Of a stretch of 64,000 nucleotides of DNA, positions 40,716 through 49,879 are shown one piece after another. Below the pieces are notes generated by a model. It ran no database searches. It was not told where the DNA came from and was given only the letters and a program-made list of their open reading frames with translations. A program made the position numbers and the translations under genes. Each line of letters starts with the position of its first letter. Within the stretch, counting starts at the first letter, position 1. The DNA is from Streptomyces sp. CB01881 (GTDB taxonomy: Bacteria; Actinomycetota; Actinomycetes; Streptomycetales; Streptomycetaceae), in contig NZ_CP026498.1 in NCBI RefSeq assembly GCF_002953255.1, positions 7,898,567 through 7,962,566 of the forward strand, written 5' to 3'.

Positions 40716-40949
40716 ATGGCCAGCAAGGCTGAGAAGATCGTCGCCGGTCTGGGCGGCATCGACAACATCGAAGAGGTCGAAGGCTGCATCACCCGCCTGC
40801 GCACCGAGGTCAAGGACGCCTCCCTCGTCAACGAGGCCGCCCTCAAGGCGGCCGGCGCCCACGGCGTCGTGAAGATGGGCACCGCGATCCAGGTCGTCAT
40901 CGGCACCGACGCCGACCCGATCGCCGCCGACATCGAGGACATGATGTGA
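40716..40949 (+). CDS. nagF: PTS GlcNAc-type IIB component
   Basis: 77 residues, a stand-alone IIB domain. The phosphorylated Cys 24 lies in VEGCITRLRTEVKD, the glucose-superfamily IIB motif; AAGAHGVVKMGTAIQVVIG is the second block. It would accept phosphate from IIA (Crr) and pass it to sugar at the IIC proteins encoded by nagE2/nagE1. ATG start with GAGGGAG about nine bases upstream. A perfect terminator hairpin follows at 41011. Confidence 0.94.
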   Translation: MASKAEKIVAGLGGIDNIEEVEGCITRLRTEVKDASLVNEAALKAAGAHGVVKMGTAIQVVIGTDADPIAADIEDMM

Positions 40950-41010
40950 GCTGAGCCCCCGGGCTCACCCCCCTCCGGCCCGGCGCCCCCTCCCCGGGGC
41001 GGCGGGCCGA

Positions 41011-41037
41011 GGGCCTTCCGGGCAGCCCGGAAGGCCC
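41011..41037 (+). terminator. Hairpin terminator after nagF
   Basis: GGGCCTTCCGGG (41011-41022) pairs perfectly with CCCGGAAGGCCC (41026-41037), with a three-base loop, about 60 bases past the nagF stop. Beyond it (41085-41135) are C-rich GCACCCCCGGG repeats. Confidence 0.72.
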
Positions 41038-41208
41038 GGAATGGCAGCGCCCCCGGCACCGGGCACCCGGCCCCGCCCCCGCGAGCGCACCCCCGTACCC
41101 CCGGGGCGCACCCCCGGGCGCACCCCGGGCCCGGCCGCGGCAGGCGCGATTCCGGACCGGTCGGGGCGTACCGGGACCACCCGGCGGAAGCGGCTACGCT
41201 CGGTGCCT

Positions 41209-41934
<726 letters not shown>

Positions 41935-42082
41935 CCCCCCGCCACCCGCGGCTCTCCGGGCCACCGGCGTTTACAGGCCGGGCCCGGAGACCGTACGGTT
42001 CCCGCAGCACACCGTTGCGGGAACCACGGGCACCCTCCGCGCGTCCCTCCTGAACGGAAACCGCGCCCACGAGGAGGACTTG

Positions 42083-42487
42083 ATGCCCGACAGCATCACC
42101 CGCGCCGGCATCGCCCGCCCCGCCACTCTCGCCGTGGTCGCACTCATCGCCGTCCTCCCGCTCAGCGTGGTCAGCTGCTCCGCCGTGCAGAAGGCCATCG
42201 ACTGCGGCAACACCGCGATCACGATCTCCGGCGACGTCAACGACGTCGTCAACGCCTACAACAACGTCAACAACGACGCCGCGGCCGCCGGGCAGGCCCT
42301 CCAGAAGCTCAAGACCGACCTCGACCAGCTCGGCAAGAACTCCTCCAACACCGACGTCGCCAAGGCCGTCACCGACCTCAACACCCAGGTCGACAAGATC
42401 CAGCAGGCGGCCAACAACAAGCAGGTCCCCGACCTCAAGCCGCTCGGCGACGCCGCGGGCAACCTCACCAAGGTCTGCACCGGCTGA
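42083..42487 (+). CDS. Small secreted lipoprotein, coiled-coil-like
   Basis: 134 residues. Hydrophobic signal (about 13-31) ending in the lipobox VVSC with Cys 32 as the acylated residue. The mature part is helical and rich in Asn/Asp/Gln (DVVNAYNNVNNDAAAAGQALQKLKTDLDQL, VDKIQQAANN), suggesting a coiled coil, and includes two further Cys. No named family. Strong AGGAGG; the ATG at 42083 is chosen over the TTG at 42080 by spacing. It interrupts the usual rph-rdgB pair. Confidence 0.75.
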   Translation: MPDSITRAGIARPATLAVVALIAVLPLSVVSCSAVQKAIDCGNTAITISGDVNDVVNAYNNVNNDAAAAGQALQKLKTDLDQLGKNSSNTDVAKAVTDLNTQVDKIQQAANNKQVPDLKPLGDAAGNLTKVCTG

Positions 42488-42507
42488 CGTCCGGTTAGGG
42501 TGGGTTC

Positions 42508-43113
42508 ATGACCACCCGACTCATCCTCGCCACCCGCAACCAGCACAAGGTCGCCGAACTCCGCGCCATCCTCGGCGACGCCGGCCTGGACGTCGAACTG
42601 GTCGGTGCCGACGCCTATCCCGAGATTCCGGACGTCCCCGAGACCGGCGTCACCTTCGCCGAGAACGCCCTCCTCAAGGCACACGCCCTCGCCACGGCCA
42701 CCGGCCTGCCCGCCGTCGCCGACGACTCCGGCCTCTGCGTGGACGTGCTGAACGGCGCCCCCGGCATCTTCTCCGCCCGCTGGGCCGGCAAGCACGGCGA
42801 CGACCGCGCCAACCTGGACCTGCTCCTCGCCCAGCTCTCCGACATCGCCCCCGAGCACCGCGGCGCCCACTTCTTCTGCGCGGCGGCGCTCGCCCTGCCC
42901 GACGGCACCGAGCGCGTCGTCGAGGGCCGCCTCCCGGGCACCCTGCGGACCGCCCCGGCCGGCGAGGGCGGCTTCGGCTACGACCCGGTCCTCCAGCCCC
43001 TGGGGGAGACCCGCACGTGCGCGGAGATGACGGCCGACGAGAAGAACGCCATCAGCCACCGCGGCCAGGCCTTCCGCGCCCTCGCCCCGGTGGTGCGGGA
43101 GCTGCTGGGCTGA
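42508..43113 (+). CDS. rdgB: XTP/dITP pyrophosphatase (RdgB/HAM1)
   Basis: 201 residues. LILATRNQHKVAELRAIL, TFAENALLKAHALA, VADDSGLCVDVLNGAPGIFSARWAG, GGFGYDPVLQP and HRGQAFRAL are the HAM1/RdgB signatures (nucleotide- and Mg-binding). It removes non-canonical purine nucleotides such as dITP and XTP from the pool, which complements the inosine repair by endonuclease V encoded 30 kb away. ATG at 42508. Ends before a strong bidirectional hairpin. Confidence 0.95.
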   Translation: MTTRLILATRNQHKVAELRAILGDAGLDVELVGADAYPEIPDVPETGVTFAENALLKAHALATATGLPAVADDSGLCVDVLNGAPGIFSARWAGKHGDDRANLDLLLAQLSDIAPEHRGAHFFCAAALALPDGTERVVEGRLPGTLRTAPAGEGGFGYDPVLQPLGETRTCAEMTADEKNAISHRGQAFRALAPVVRELLG

Positions 43114-43132
43114 GCGGGGCGCAGGAACGGCG

Positions 43133-43167
43133 AAGGCCCGCCCGGAGATCATCTCCGGGCGGGCCTT
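43133..43167. terminator. Bidirectional terminator between rdgB and tRNA-Leu
   Basis: AAGGCCCGCCCGGAGA (43133-43148) pairs perfectly with TCTCCGGGCGGGCCTT (43152-43167), with a 3-base loop. It serves the convergent rdgB and tRNA transcripts. Confidence 0.85.
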
Positions 43168-43182
43168 CGATGTGAAGGATCG

Positions 43183-43267
43183 TGCGGCCTGAGGGATTCG
43201 AACCCTCACGGGATTTCTCCCACGGGCACCTAAAACCCGCGCGGCTGCCGGTTACGCCAAGGCCGCA
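43183..43267 (-). tRNA. tRNA-Leu (anticodon UAG)
   Basis: On the minus strand: acceptor TGCGGCC pairs with GGCCGCA, D-arm GGC...GCC, anticodon stem CGGGT/GCCCG with loop TTTAGGT (anticodon TAG), a long class II variable arm (TGGGAGAAATCCC region), and T-arm GAGGG-TTCGAAT-CCCTC. 85 bases; no encoded CCA. Decodes CUA (and other CUN by wobble). It begins only six bases after the stop codon of an HNH gene on the same strand. Confidence 0.95.
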
Positions 43268-43273
43268 TGGTCC

Positions 43274-43993
43274 TCAGTCTAGGGGCTTGCCCGGGGCACG
43301 GACACCGCCATTTCGAGGTGCGCCGCCGTCCTGGCCGTCCGCCGGGTCCGGCGCGGTGCTCCTGTTCTTGTTGCGTCCGCAGTAAGTGTCGGTGACGGCG
43401 TGGCAGTTCGGGCAGAGCAGCCGGAGGTTGCCGGGGCGGTTGTCCGACCAGTCGCCGCTGATGTGGTCGACCTCCAGGGTCAGCGGGCGGCCCTGCCACT
43501 CGGGTCCGGTGCCGCAGCCCTCGCACAACTCGGGTCGGCCGAGCTCTCCGAGGGCCCGGCGGATCCGTACGCCGGGAAGCCGCTTGGCGTCCCACGGACG
43601 CCGGGTGAGGAGCCGTTCGGCCGGGATGCGGGTGGGGCCCTGCTTGCCGCGACTGTGGGCCTGTCCGGTGAAGTGCGAGGTGTCGATGCCGAGGGCCTTG
43701 ATCCGGCGGCCGATGTGGGCCTGGGTGCCGCCGGCCTGGCGCTGGTTGAGGAACCGTACGACCCCCGCCACGCTCCGGCAGGCCGAGACGGCCTCCTGGA
43801 GGAGTTCGCGGGTGTAGATGCTTCCGGCCTGCCGGAAGTGCGATGTGTCGATCGCGTGCTCGGTCAGCTTGCGGCGCAGGTACTTGCGGCGGTCCTTGTT
43901 CGGCTCCTTGCCGAGGGCGGCGAGCATCTCGTCGAGCGAGGCGGTTGCCGCCGCGGTGGCCGCGAGCAGTTCGCGTGTGTACTTGACCGTCAT
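43274..43993 (-). CDS. HNH endonuclease-domain protein with duplicated N-terminal units
   Basis: 239 residues. The C-terminal HNH domain, LEVDHISGDWSDNRPGNLRLLCPNCHAVTDTYCGRNK, has the His-Asn-His core and a Cys pair plus CEGCGTGP as zinc ligands. The N-terminal ~135 residues contain two related units, each with YTRELL and later IDTSHF (near 5/58 and 49/102), as seen in phage-type proteins where this part binds DNA. It sits six bases before tRNA-Leu; a mobile-element origin is plausible. No phage structural genes nearby. Confidence 0.85.
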   Translation of the reverse strand: MTVKYTRELLAATAAATASLDEMLAALGKEPNKDRRKYLRRKLTEHAIDTSHFRQAGSIYTRELLQEAVSACRSVAGVVRFLNQRQAGGTQAHIGRRIKALGIDTSHFTGQAHSRGKQGPTRIPAERLLTRRPWDAKRLPGVRIRRALGELGRPELCEGCGTGPEWQGRPLTLEVDHISGDWSDNRPGNLRLLCPNCHAVTDTYCGRNKNRSTAPDPADGQDGGAPRNGGVRAPGKPLD

Positions 43994-44192
43994 GGTCGTC
44001 CCCCTTCGGGCTGGTGTGCGCCCGTCCCCCGTGCGGGTGAACGATCGTCGGGGCGTTCGGTTACGGCCCAGCCGGGGCTTCCCGGTGCTTCCCGGTGGTG
44101 GTGTGGGGTGGTCGTGGGTGTGCGGAGGAGCGGCCGGGACCGGCCGTCGCGGATCGGCCGTTCGGCCTGCGTTCTTGGGGATTTGATGACCA

Positions 44193-44208
44193 ATTGGTAC
44201 AGACCTAT
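44193..44208 (+). promoter_or_regulatory. dre-like box 1 (chitinase direct repeat)
   Basis: ATTGGTACAGACCTAT. The inner TGGTACAGACCT resembles the TGGTCCAGACCT direct repeats known in Streptomyces chitinase promoters and the DasR dre consensus. Confidence 0.7.
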
Positions 44209-44215
44209 TGACCTA

Positions 44216-44231
44216 TGTGGTTCAGACCACA
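44216..44231 (+). promoter_or_regulatory. dre-like box 2, overlapping the core promoter
   Basis: TGTGGTTCAGACCACA, a near-palindrome 23 bases (about two helical turns) after box 1. It lies between the inferred -35 and -10 elements, so occupancy would block polymerase. Confidence 0.75.
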
Positions 44232-44311
44232 TAGCTTCGGCGCCAATCTGCATTCCCCCACGTGCGTGCTCCCCCACAGGCACGCGCCGACACTCTCTCC
44301 CGGAGGACCGA

Positions 44312-46807
44312 GTGTTGATCCGATCCACGGCGGAGCGGCGTCCCACCGCCGCCCGTCACTCCAAGAGCCCCGCCGCCCGGGCGGGTCTGGCCTCGCTGGC
44401 GGCCGCCGGCCTGGCGGGCCTGCTGGTGGCGACGCTGGGCGCGGCGCCCTCGCAGGCGTCCGCGACCGTCGACAACGCGTCCTGTCGTCCCGACGGCATG
44501 TACCAGACCCCCGGGGTGGACGTCCCGTACTGCAGCGTCTACGACACCGCGGGCCGCGAGAAGATGGGCGCGGACCACCAGCGCCGCATCATCGGCTACT
44601 TCACGGGCTGGCGCACCGGCAAGGACGGGACCCAGCCCTACCTGGTGAGCGACGTCCCCTGGGACAAGGTCACCCACCTGAACTACGCCTTCGGGCACGT
44701 CGGCGGCGACAACAAGATCTCCGTCGGCACCGACAACGACAAGAACGAGGCCACCGGGATCTCCTTCCCGGGCGTGCCCGGTGCGGAGCTGGACCCGTCG
44801 CTGCCCTACAAGGGGCACTTCAACCTGCTGACGAAGTTCAAGAAGCAGTACCCGAACGTCAAGACCATGATCTCGGTGGGCGGTTGGACCGAGACCGGCG
44901 GCTACTTCGGCGACGACGGCAAGCGCGTCAACTCCGGCGGCTTCTACTCGATGACCGTCAACCCGGACGGCAGCGTCAACCAGGCGGGCATCGACACCTT
45001 CGCCAACTCCTCGGTCGACTTCATCAAGAAGTACGGCTTCAACGGCGTCGACATCGACTACGAGTACCCGACCTCGATGAAGGACGCGGGCAACCCGCTG
45101 GACTGGCAGCTCGCCAACTCCAAGCGCGGTTCGCTCGCCAAGGGTTACGCGGCCCTGATGAAGACCCTGCGCGAGAAGCTGGACCGGGCCGGCGCCGCCG
45201 ACGGCAAGCACTACCTGCTGTCGGTCGCGGCCCCGTCGTCCGGCTACCTGCTGCGTGGCATGGAGACCTTCCAGGTGGCGCAGTACCTGGACTACGTCAA
45301 CATCATGTCGTACGACCTGCACGGCGCCTGGAACAAGTACGTCGGCCCGAACGCCTCGCTGTTCGACGACGGCAAGGACGGCGAGCTGGCCGCGGCCAAC
45401 GTGTACGGCACCGGCCAGTACGGCGGGATCGGCTACTTGAACGCGGACTGGTCGTACCACTACTTCCGCGGTGCGGTGCCGGGCGGCCGGATCAACGTCG
45501 GGCTGCCGTACTACACGCGCGGGTTCAAGAACGTCACCGGCGGGACGAACGGCCTCTGGGGCACCTCCTCCACCAACAGCTGCCCGGTCGGCTCCGGCCT
45601 GACCACCTGCGGTGACGGCGCCGTCGGCATCGACAACATCTGGAACGACAAGGACGACGCGGGCAAGGAGTCCCCGGCCGGCTCGAACCCGATGTGGCAC
45701 GCGAAGAACCTGGAGAAGGGCATCGTGCCCGACTACCTCTCCAAGTACGGCGTGACCGACACCGCCCTGCAGGGCACCTACGCCCGCAACTACAGCTCCT
45801 CGCTGGTGGCGCCGTGGCTGTGGAACGACTCGAAGAAGGTGTTCCTCTCCACCGAGGACGAGCAGTCGGTGGGCGCCAAGGCGGACTACATCGTCAACCA
45901 GGGTGCCGGCGGCGCGATGATCTGGGAGCTCGCGGGCGACTACAAGTGGGACGCGGCCGCCAACGGCGGCAAGGGCCAGTACGTGCCGGGCTCGACGCTG
46001 ACCTCGCTGATGTACGACAAGTTCAAGGCGGCCTCGCCGTACGGTGCGGTCCGCTCGACGACCGCGCTGCCGCAGCAGACCCTGCCGATCGACGTGTCGT
46101 TCACCAACTTCGCGCTGGGCGACTCGAACTACCCGATCAACCCGAAGATCCACATCGTCAACAACTCGACGGTGACCCTGCCGGGCGGCACGGAGTTCCA
46201 ATTCGACTACAGCAACTCGGCTCCGGGCAACGCGAAGGACCAGTCCGGCTTCGGGCTGACCGTCATCAAGCAGGACAACCCCGGTCCGGGCAACGTGGGC
46301 GGCCTCAAGGGCACCTACAACCGGGTCTCGGTGAAGCTGCCGGGCTGGCAGTCGCTGGCGCCGGGTGCGTCGATCGACATGGACTTCGTCTACTACCTGC
46401 CGGTGTCGACGCCGTCGAACTGGACGGTCAACGTCGGCGGCACGCTGTACGGCCTCAAGGGTGACCTGAGCCGGGGCGCCGTGGACGGCGGCACCGCGAC
46501 GCCGACCCCGTCGCAGACGGCCACGCCGACCGCGACCCCGACGGTCACGCCCACGGTGACCCCGACGGTCACCCCGACCGTGACGCCCACGGTGACCCCG
46601 ACGGTCACCCCGACCGTGACGCCGACCGCGACCCCGACCTCGGGCACCTGCACGGGTGCGCCGGCCTGGGACGCGGCTGCCACCTACGCGACCACCACCA
46701 AGGTGTCGTGGAAGGGCCACTACTACCAGAACAAGTGGTGGACCAAGGGCGACGACCCCAGCGCGAGCGGCTCGTGGGGCGTCTGGAGCGACCTCGGGAC
46801 CTGCTGA
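44312..46807 (+). CDS. Large secreted multidomain GH18 chitinase with C-terminal CBM5/12
   Basis: 831 residues. Signal peptide (about 1-50); short Cys-rich lead; GH18 barrel (about 80-600) with FNGVDIDYEYP, E251 as the acid catalyst, GGWTETGGYF, and YVNIMSYDLHG. A ChiC-like C-terminal beta domain (about 605-720) follows, then a TVTPTVTP linker encoded by 12-base repeats, and a CBM5/12 (CTGAPAWDAAATY...WKGHYYQNKWWTKGDDP...WGVWSDLGTC). Extracellular chitinase feeding GlcNAc to the PTS genes; dre boxes upstream support DasR control. GTG start with GGAGG five bases ahead. Confidence 0.95.
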   Translation: MLIRSTAERRPTAARHSKSPAARAGLASLAAAGLAGLLVATLGAAPSQASATVDNASCRPDGMYQTPGVDVPYCSVYDTAGREKMGADHQRRIIGYFTGWRTGKDGTQPYLVSDVPWDKVTHLNYAFGHVGGDNKISVGTDNDKNEATGISFPGVPGAELDPSLPYKGHFNLLTKFKKQYPNVKTMISVGGWTETGGYFGDDGKRVNSGGFYSMTVNPDGSVNQAGIDTFANSSVDFIKKYGFNGVDIDYEYPTSMKDAGNPLDWQLANSKRGSLAKGYAALMKTLREKLDRAGAADGKHYLLSVAAPSSGYLLRGMETFQVAQYLDYVNIMSYDLHGAWNKYVGPNASLFDDGKDGELAAANVYGTGQYGGIGYLNADWSYHYFRGAVPGGRINVGLPYYTRGFKNVTGGTNGLWGTSSTNSCPVGSGLTTCGDGAVGIDNIWNDKDDAGKESPAGSNPMWHAKNLEKGIVPDYLSKYGVTDTALQGTYARNYSSSLVAPWLWNDSKKVFLSTEDEQSVGAKADYIVNQGAGGAMIWELAGDYKWDAAANGGKGQYVPGSTLTSLMYDKFKAASPYGAVRSTTALPQQTLPIDVSFTNFALGDSNYPINPKIHIVNNSTVTLPGGTEFQFDYSNSAPGNAKDQSGFGLTVIKQDNPGPGNVGGLKGTYNRVSVKLPGWQSLAPGASIDMDFVYYLPVSTPSNWTVNVGGTLYGLKGDLSRGAVDGGTATPTPSQTATPTATPTVTPTVTPTVTPTVTPTVTPTVTPTVTPTATPTSGTCTGAPAWDAAATYATTTKVSWKGHYYQNKWWTKGDDPSASGSWGVWSDLGTC
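46495..46640 (+). repeat. Thr-Pro linker repeats inside the chitinase gene
   Basis: Alternating 12-base units encoding TPTV (ACGGTCACCCCGACC / GTGACGCCCACG types), about seven copies, in frame, between the ChiC-like domain and the CBM. Copy number likely varies. Confidence 0.85.
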
Positions 46808-46994
46808 CGACAGCGGTCCGCCGAGGTGAGAGACGGCGGTGGCGGTGCACCCGGTCGGGGGGTGCGCCGCCACCGCTCCGTTTTCGCGACCGACCCGCTT
46901 TTCGCGACCGCTCCGATCCGGACGTCCGCACGTCCCGGTGAGGAGCGCGGCCGTCCGGGCCGTCCCGTCCGGGCCGTCTCGTCAGGCGCTCTCG

Positions 46995-47471
46995 TCAGGC
47001 GGTCTCGACCTTGAGGTCGCGCAGCAGTTTGGCGACGTGGCCGGTGGCCTTCACGTTGTAGAGCGCGCGCTCGACCTTGCCCTGCTCGTCCACGATCACC
47101 GTGGAGCGGATCACACCCTGGTAGGTGCGGCCGTAGTTCTGCTTCTCGCCGTACGCGGCGTAGGCCTCCAGGACGGCGTGGTCCGGGTCGGAGAGCAGGA
47201 CGACCTTGAGGTCCTCGGCCTCGCGGAACTTGCCGAGCTTCTCCGGCTTGTCCGGCGAGATGCCGATGACGTCGTAGCCGGCGCCGGCGAAGACCTCCAG
47301 GTTGTCGGTGAAGTCGCAGGCCTGCTTGGTGCAGCCCGGGGTGAGCGCGGCGGGGTAGAAGTAGACGATCACCTTGCGGCCGAGGTGGTCGGCGAGCGAC
47401 ACCTGGTTGCCGTCGGCGTCCGACAGGCTGAAGGCGGGCGCGGTGTCGCCGGGCTGGAGGCGCTCAGTCAC
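46995..47471 (-). CDS. bcp: Thioredoxin-dependent peroxiredoxin (BCP/PrxQ type)
   Basis: 158 residues. Peroxidatic Cys 47 in YFYPAALTPGCTKQACDF, with resolving Cys 52 five residues on, the PrxQ/BCP arrangement. GISPDKPEKLGKF, LLSDPDHAVLEAYAAYGEK and TVIVDEQGKVERALYNVKATGH follow. Reduces hydroperoxides using thioredoxin. GTG start with AGGAGA upstream on the minus strand; the longer frame to 47567 overlaps the DUF3618 promoter. Divergent from DUF3618, its usual neighbour. Confidence 0.94.
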   Translation of the reverse strand: MTERLQPGDTAPAFSLSDADGNQVSLADHLGRKVIVYFYPAALTPGCTKQACDFTDNLEVFAGAGYDVIGISPDKPEKLGKFREAEDLKVVLLSDPDHAVLEAYAAYGEKQNYGRTYQGVIRSTVIVDEQGKVERALYNVKATGHVAKLLRDLKVETA

Positions 47472-47605
47472 GGGGGACTCTCCTGGTGCGTGGGCGGGTG
47501 GTCGTACCACGGCAAACTTACCTCCGATGGTGGGTGGGGCCGCGCGGCCGTTCGCGGTAGCTGACAAACTGGGTCAGTCGCACAGGACAACATCAGTGAA
47601 TTGGG

Positions 47606-47956
47606 GTGGCCCGAGTGGGCGAGGCGAGCACGAAGGACAACTCGGCGAGGACGACCGCCCAGATCGAGGCGGACATCTCCCGCACCCGCACCCAGCTTGC
47701 GGCGACCCTGGACGAGCTCGCCATGCGTGTCCACCCGACCACGATCTCCGCCCAGGTCAAGGCGAAGGCGGTGGCCTCCGTGGAGGAGAAGGCCGCCCGG
47801 GCCTACGTGGCGGCCAGCGGGCTGGTGGAGAAGGCCAAGGCGCAGTTCGTGGACGAGGACGGGCGGCCGCGCAAGGAGCGGGTCGTCCCGGCCGCGCTCG
47901 TCGGCGCCGGTCTGGTGCTGCTGGTCGCCTCGGCCCGGAAGCGCCGCAAGAGCTGA
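47606..47956 (+). CDS. DUF3618 family membrane protein
   Basis: 116 residues. The family's TTAQIEADISRTRTQLAATLDELAMRVHPT block (split: IEADISRTRTQLAATLDELA) is followed by an amphipathic region, AYVAASGLVEKAKAQF, and a C-terminal membrane helix VVPAALVGAGLVLLVAS with RKRRKS. Such proteins are membrane-associated, function unknown, and widely found beside bcp and a GroES-like gene in streptomycetes, as here. GTG start at 47606; GTG 47615 is an alternative. Confidence 0.85.
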   Translation: MARVGEASTKDNSARTTAQIEADISRTRTQLAATLDELAMRVHPTTISAQVKAKAVASVEEKAARAYVAASGLVEKAKAQFVDEDGRPRKERVVPAALVGAGLVLLVASARKRRKS

Positions 47957-48039
47957 ACGGCGGGTTTCACGGGGCCGGGCGCCGCGGGTGCCCGGCCTTC
48001 CGTATGCCCGGGCGCCTTTCCCCGTGCCCGGGGGACTGC

Positions 48040-48105
48040 GCGGCCCGGGACCGCCGGTGGCCCGGGACCGCCGGTGGCCCGGGACCGTGCGGCCCGGGAC
48101 CGCCC
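48040..48105. repeat. Tandem CCCGGGACCGCCGGTGG repeats
   Basis: Three to four 17-base units (CCCGGGACCGCCGGTGG), the last changed to CCGTGCGG, in the 214-base gap between DUF3618 and the Cpn10-like gene. Confidence 0.8.
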
Positions 48106-48170
48106 GCGCGGGCTTCTCGTACTCCGGGCCAGCGTCACGCTGCGAGCCCGGGAGCGGTACCTTCGGGATC

Positions 48171-48566
48171 GTGAGTACGAACGACGAACCGACCCCGAAG
48201 ACCGCCTCGCCGGAGCACGACTCGCCGCGCCACGACCGGCTGGGCGAGAAGTTGCCGATCAAGATGCTGCACGACCGCGTCCTGGTGAAGACCGAAGGCA
48301 GCGAGGGCGAGCGCCGCTCGACCGGCGGCATCCTCATCCCGGCGACCGCGGAGCTGAGTAAAAGGTGCACCTGGGCGGAGGCCGTCGCAGTCGGCCAGAG
48401 CGTCCGGTCTGTCGAGCCCGGTGACCGGGTGCTCTACGACCCGGAGGACAAGCTGGAGGTCGAGGTCCGCGGCGCCACGTACGTGCTGCTGCGCGAGCGC
48501 GACCTGCACGCCGTCGCGGCGATGCGCTTCGGCGACACCGAGGGGTCGACCGGGCTGTACCTCTGA
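48171..48566 (+). CDS. GroES/Cpn10-like co-chaperonin protein
   Basis: 131 residues: a charged ~30-residue N-terminal extension, then a Cpn10 beta-barrel (IKMLHDRVLVKTEG, RRSTGGILIPATAEL, AEAVAVGQSVRSVEPGDRVLYDPEDK, EVEVRGATYVLLRERDLHAV). The mobile loop region carries GGILIP, the GroEL-contact motif. Not the housekeeping groES, which normally sits before groEL1; no groEL is near. Likely an accessory co-chaperonin. Start GTG at 48171 by context; weak ribosome site. Confidence 0.85.
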   Translation: MSTNDEPTPKTASPEHDSPRHDRLGEKLPIKMLHDRVLVKTEGSEGERRSTGGILIPATAELSKRCTWAEAVAVGQSVRSVEPGDRVLYDPEDKLEVEVRGATYVLLRERDLHAVAAMRFGDTEGSTGLYL

Positions 48567-48667
48567 GGACCCGACCGGCCCCGGGCGGGCCGTCGCGCCG
48601 TGGTGCGCGGCGGCCCGCCTCTTCGCGTCCGGAGGCCGTTGTCGGACGGTGGCAGTAGGGTCCGGCC

Positions 48668-49858
48668 ATGAGCAGTGGTGTGCGTTCGAGCGGTCTGCCC
48701 CTGATCGGTGACGAGCAGCGCCGGGCCCGGGTGGGGCGGCGGCACCTGCTGGCGCCCGCCGGGCGGGCGGCGCGGGTCGAGCAGGTGGCGGACGCGGTGG
48801 TCGGGCTGCACGCCACCGATGCCGCGACGGTGTACCTGTCGGCGTGCGCGCGGTTGGCGGGGCCGTGGGCGGCCGAGGTCGAGCGGGCGTTGTACGAGGA
48901 CGTCTCGCTGGTGAAGCTGCTGTCGATGCGGCGGACGATCTTCGCGGTCACGGAGGAGTTCGCGCCGTTCGTGAGCGCGTCCACGGCGCGGGCGATCGCG
49001 GTCAAGGAGCGGGCGACGTTGCTGAAGCACCTCGGCCAGTTCGCCGAGGGCTGGGACGAGATGCGGCTCGCCGAGACGGAGCGGGCGGTGCTGGCGGCGC
49101 TGGAGCGGCGCGGTGAGGCGACGACGAGCGAACTCGGCGAGGACGTGCCGGCGTTGCGCGAGACGATGCTGATGTCGGCGGGCAAGCCCTACGAGGCGAA
49201 GCAGAGCGTGGGCAGTCGGCTGCTGCGGCTGCTGGCCTCGGACGGGCATCTGCGCCGGTGCCGGCCGCGGGGGTCGTGGCTGAGCAGCAGCTATCCGTGG
49301 GCGCGGGTGCCGCAGTGGCCGGACGTGCCGGTGCGGGAGGCCAAGGCGGAGGTGGTGCGGCGGTGGCTGGCGGCGTACGGGCCGGCCACGGTCGAGGACG
49401 TGAAGTGGTGGACGGGCTGGACGCTGGGGGACACCCGCAAGGCGCTGGCCGACGTGGGTGCGGTGGACGCGGCGCTGTCCGGGGGCGTGACGGGCCTGCT
49501 GCTGCCGGGGGACGTGGAGCCGGTGGCGGAGCCGGAGCCGTGGGCGGCGCTGTTGCCGGCGCTGGATCCGACGGTGATGGGCTGGCGCGGGCGTGACTGG
49601 TACCTGCGGCCGGAGGACGTCCCGGCCCTGTTCGACCGGGCGGGCAACGCGGGGCCGACGGTCTGGTGGTGCGGCCGGGTGGTGGGCGGCTGGGCGCAGC
49701 GTGCGGACGGCGAGGTGGTGTGGCGGCTGTTCACGGATGCCGGGGCGGAGGCGGGGGCGGCGGTCGCGGTGGAGGCGGCGCGGTTGTCGGGCTGGCTGGG
49801 GGAGGTGCGGGTGACGCCGCGGTTCCGGACGCCGCTGGAGCGGGAGCTGGTGTCGTGA
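48668..49858 (+). CDS. Winged-helix DNA-binding protein, AlkZ-like DNA glycosylase family (HTH_42)
   Basis: 396 residues. Repeated winged-helix units with the HTH_42 family signatures: VADAVVGLHATDAATVYLSACAR, SLVKLLSMRRTIFAV, KPYEAKQSVGSRLLRLLASDG, LDPTVMGWRGRDWYL and WRLFTDAGAEAG. Related AlkZ proteins unhook DNA crosslinks, with a QxQ catalytic motif; here the equivalent segment reads VGLHATD, so this is an AlkZ-like branch whose glycosylase activity is unproven. ATG start. Overlaps no neighbour; convergent with the PBP gene. Confidence 0.8.
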   Translation: MSSGVRSSGLPLIGDEQRRARVGRRHLLAPAGRAARVEQVADAVVGLHATDAATVYLSACARLAGPWAAEVERALYEDVSLVKLLSMRRTIFAVTEEFAPFVSASTARAIAVKERATLLKHLGQFAEGWDEMRLAETERAVLAALERRGEATTSELGEDVPALRETMLMSAGKPYEAKQSVGSRLLRLLASDGHLRRCRPRGSWLSSSYPWARVPQWPDVPVREAKAEVVRRWLAAYGPATVEDVKWWTGWTLGDTRKALADVGAVDAALSGGVTGLLLPGDVEPVAEPEPWAALLPALDPTVMGWRGRDWYLRPEDVPALFDRAGNAGPTVWWCGRVVGGWAQRADGEVVWRLFTDAGAEAGAAVAVEAARLSGWLGEVRVTPRFRTPLERELVS

Positions 49859-49879
49859 GGCGCGTGGTGGCCGGGGCCG

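Larger units (their letters stand above)
43994..44311 (+). promoter_or_regulatory. Promoter region of the large GH18 chitinase (318 bases)
   Basis: The first ~160 bases are GC-rich, with no gene seen. From 44165 the region is AT-richer and carries two dre-like boxes (separate entries). TTGACC at 44208-44213 with ATAGCT at 44231-44236 (17-base spacing) forms a plausible promoter with one box between -35 and -10. A CGGAGGA ribosome site lies at 44301-44307. Confidence 0.65.

Noticed and set aside
43400..44311. Extension of the large chitinase frame upstream by 300 codons
   Set aside because: The extension reads across the HNH gene and the dre-box promoter; a clear GTG with GGAGG and a signal peptide begins at 44312.
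44222..46873. An 883-codon minus-strand open frame opposite the chitinase
   Set aside because: Low-complexity His/Arg/Val/Asp antisense shadow of a gene with strong domain evidence.
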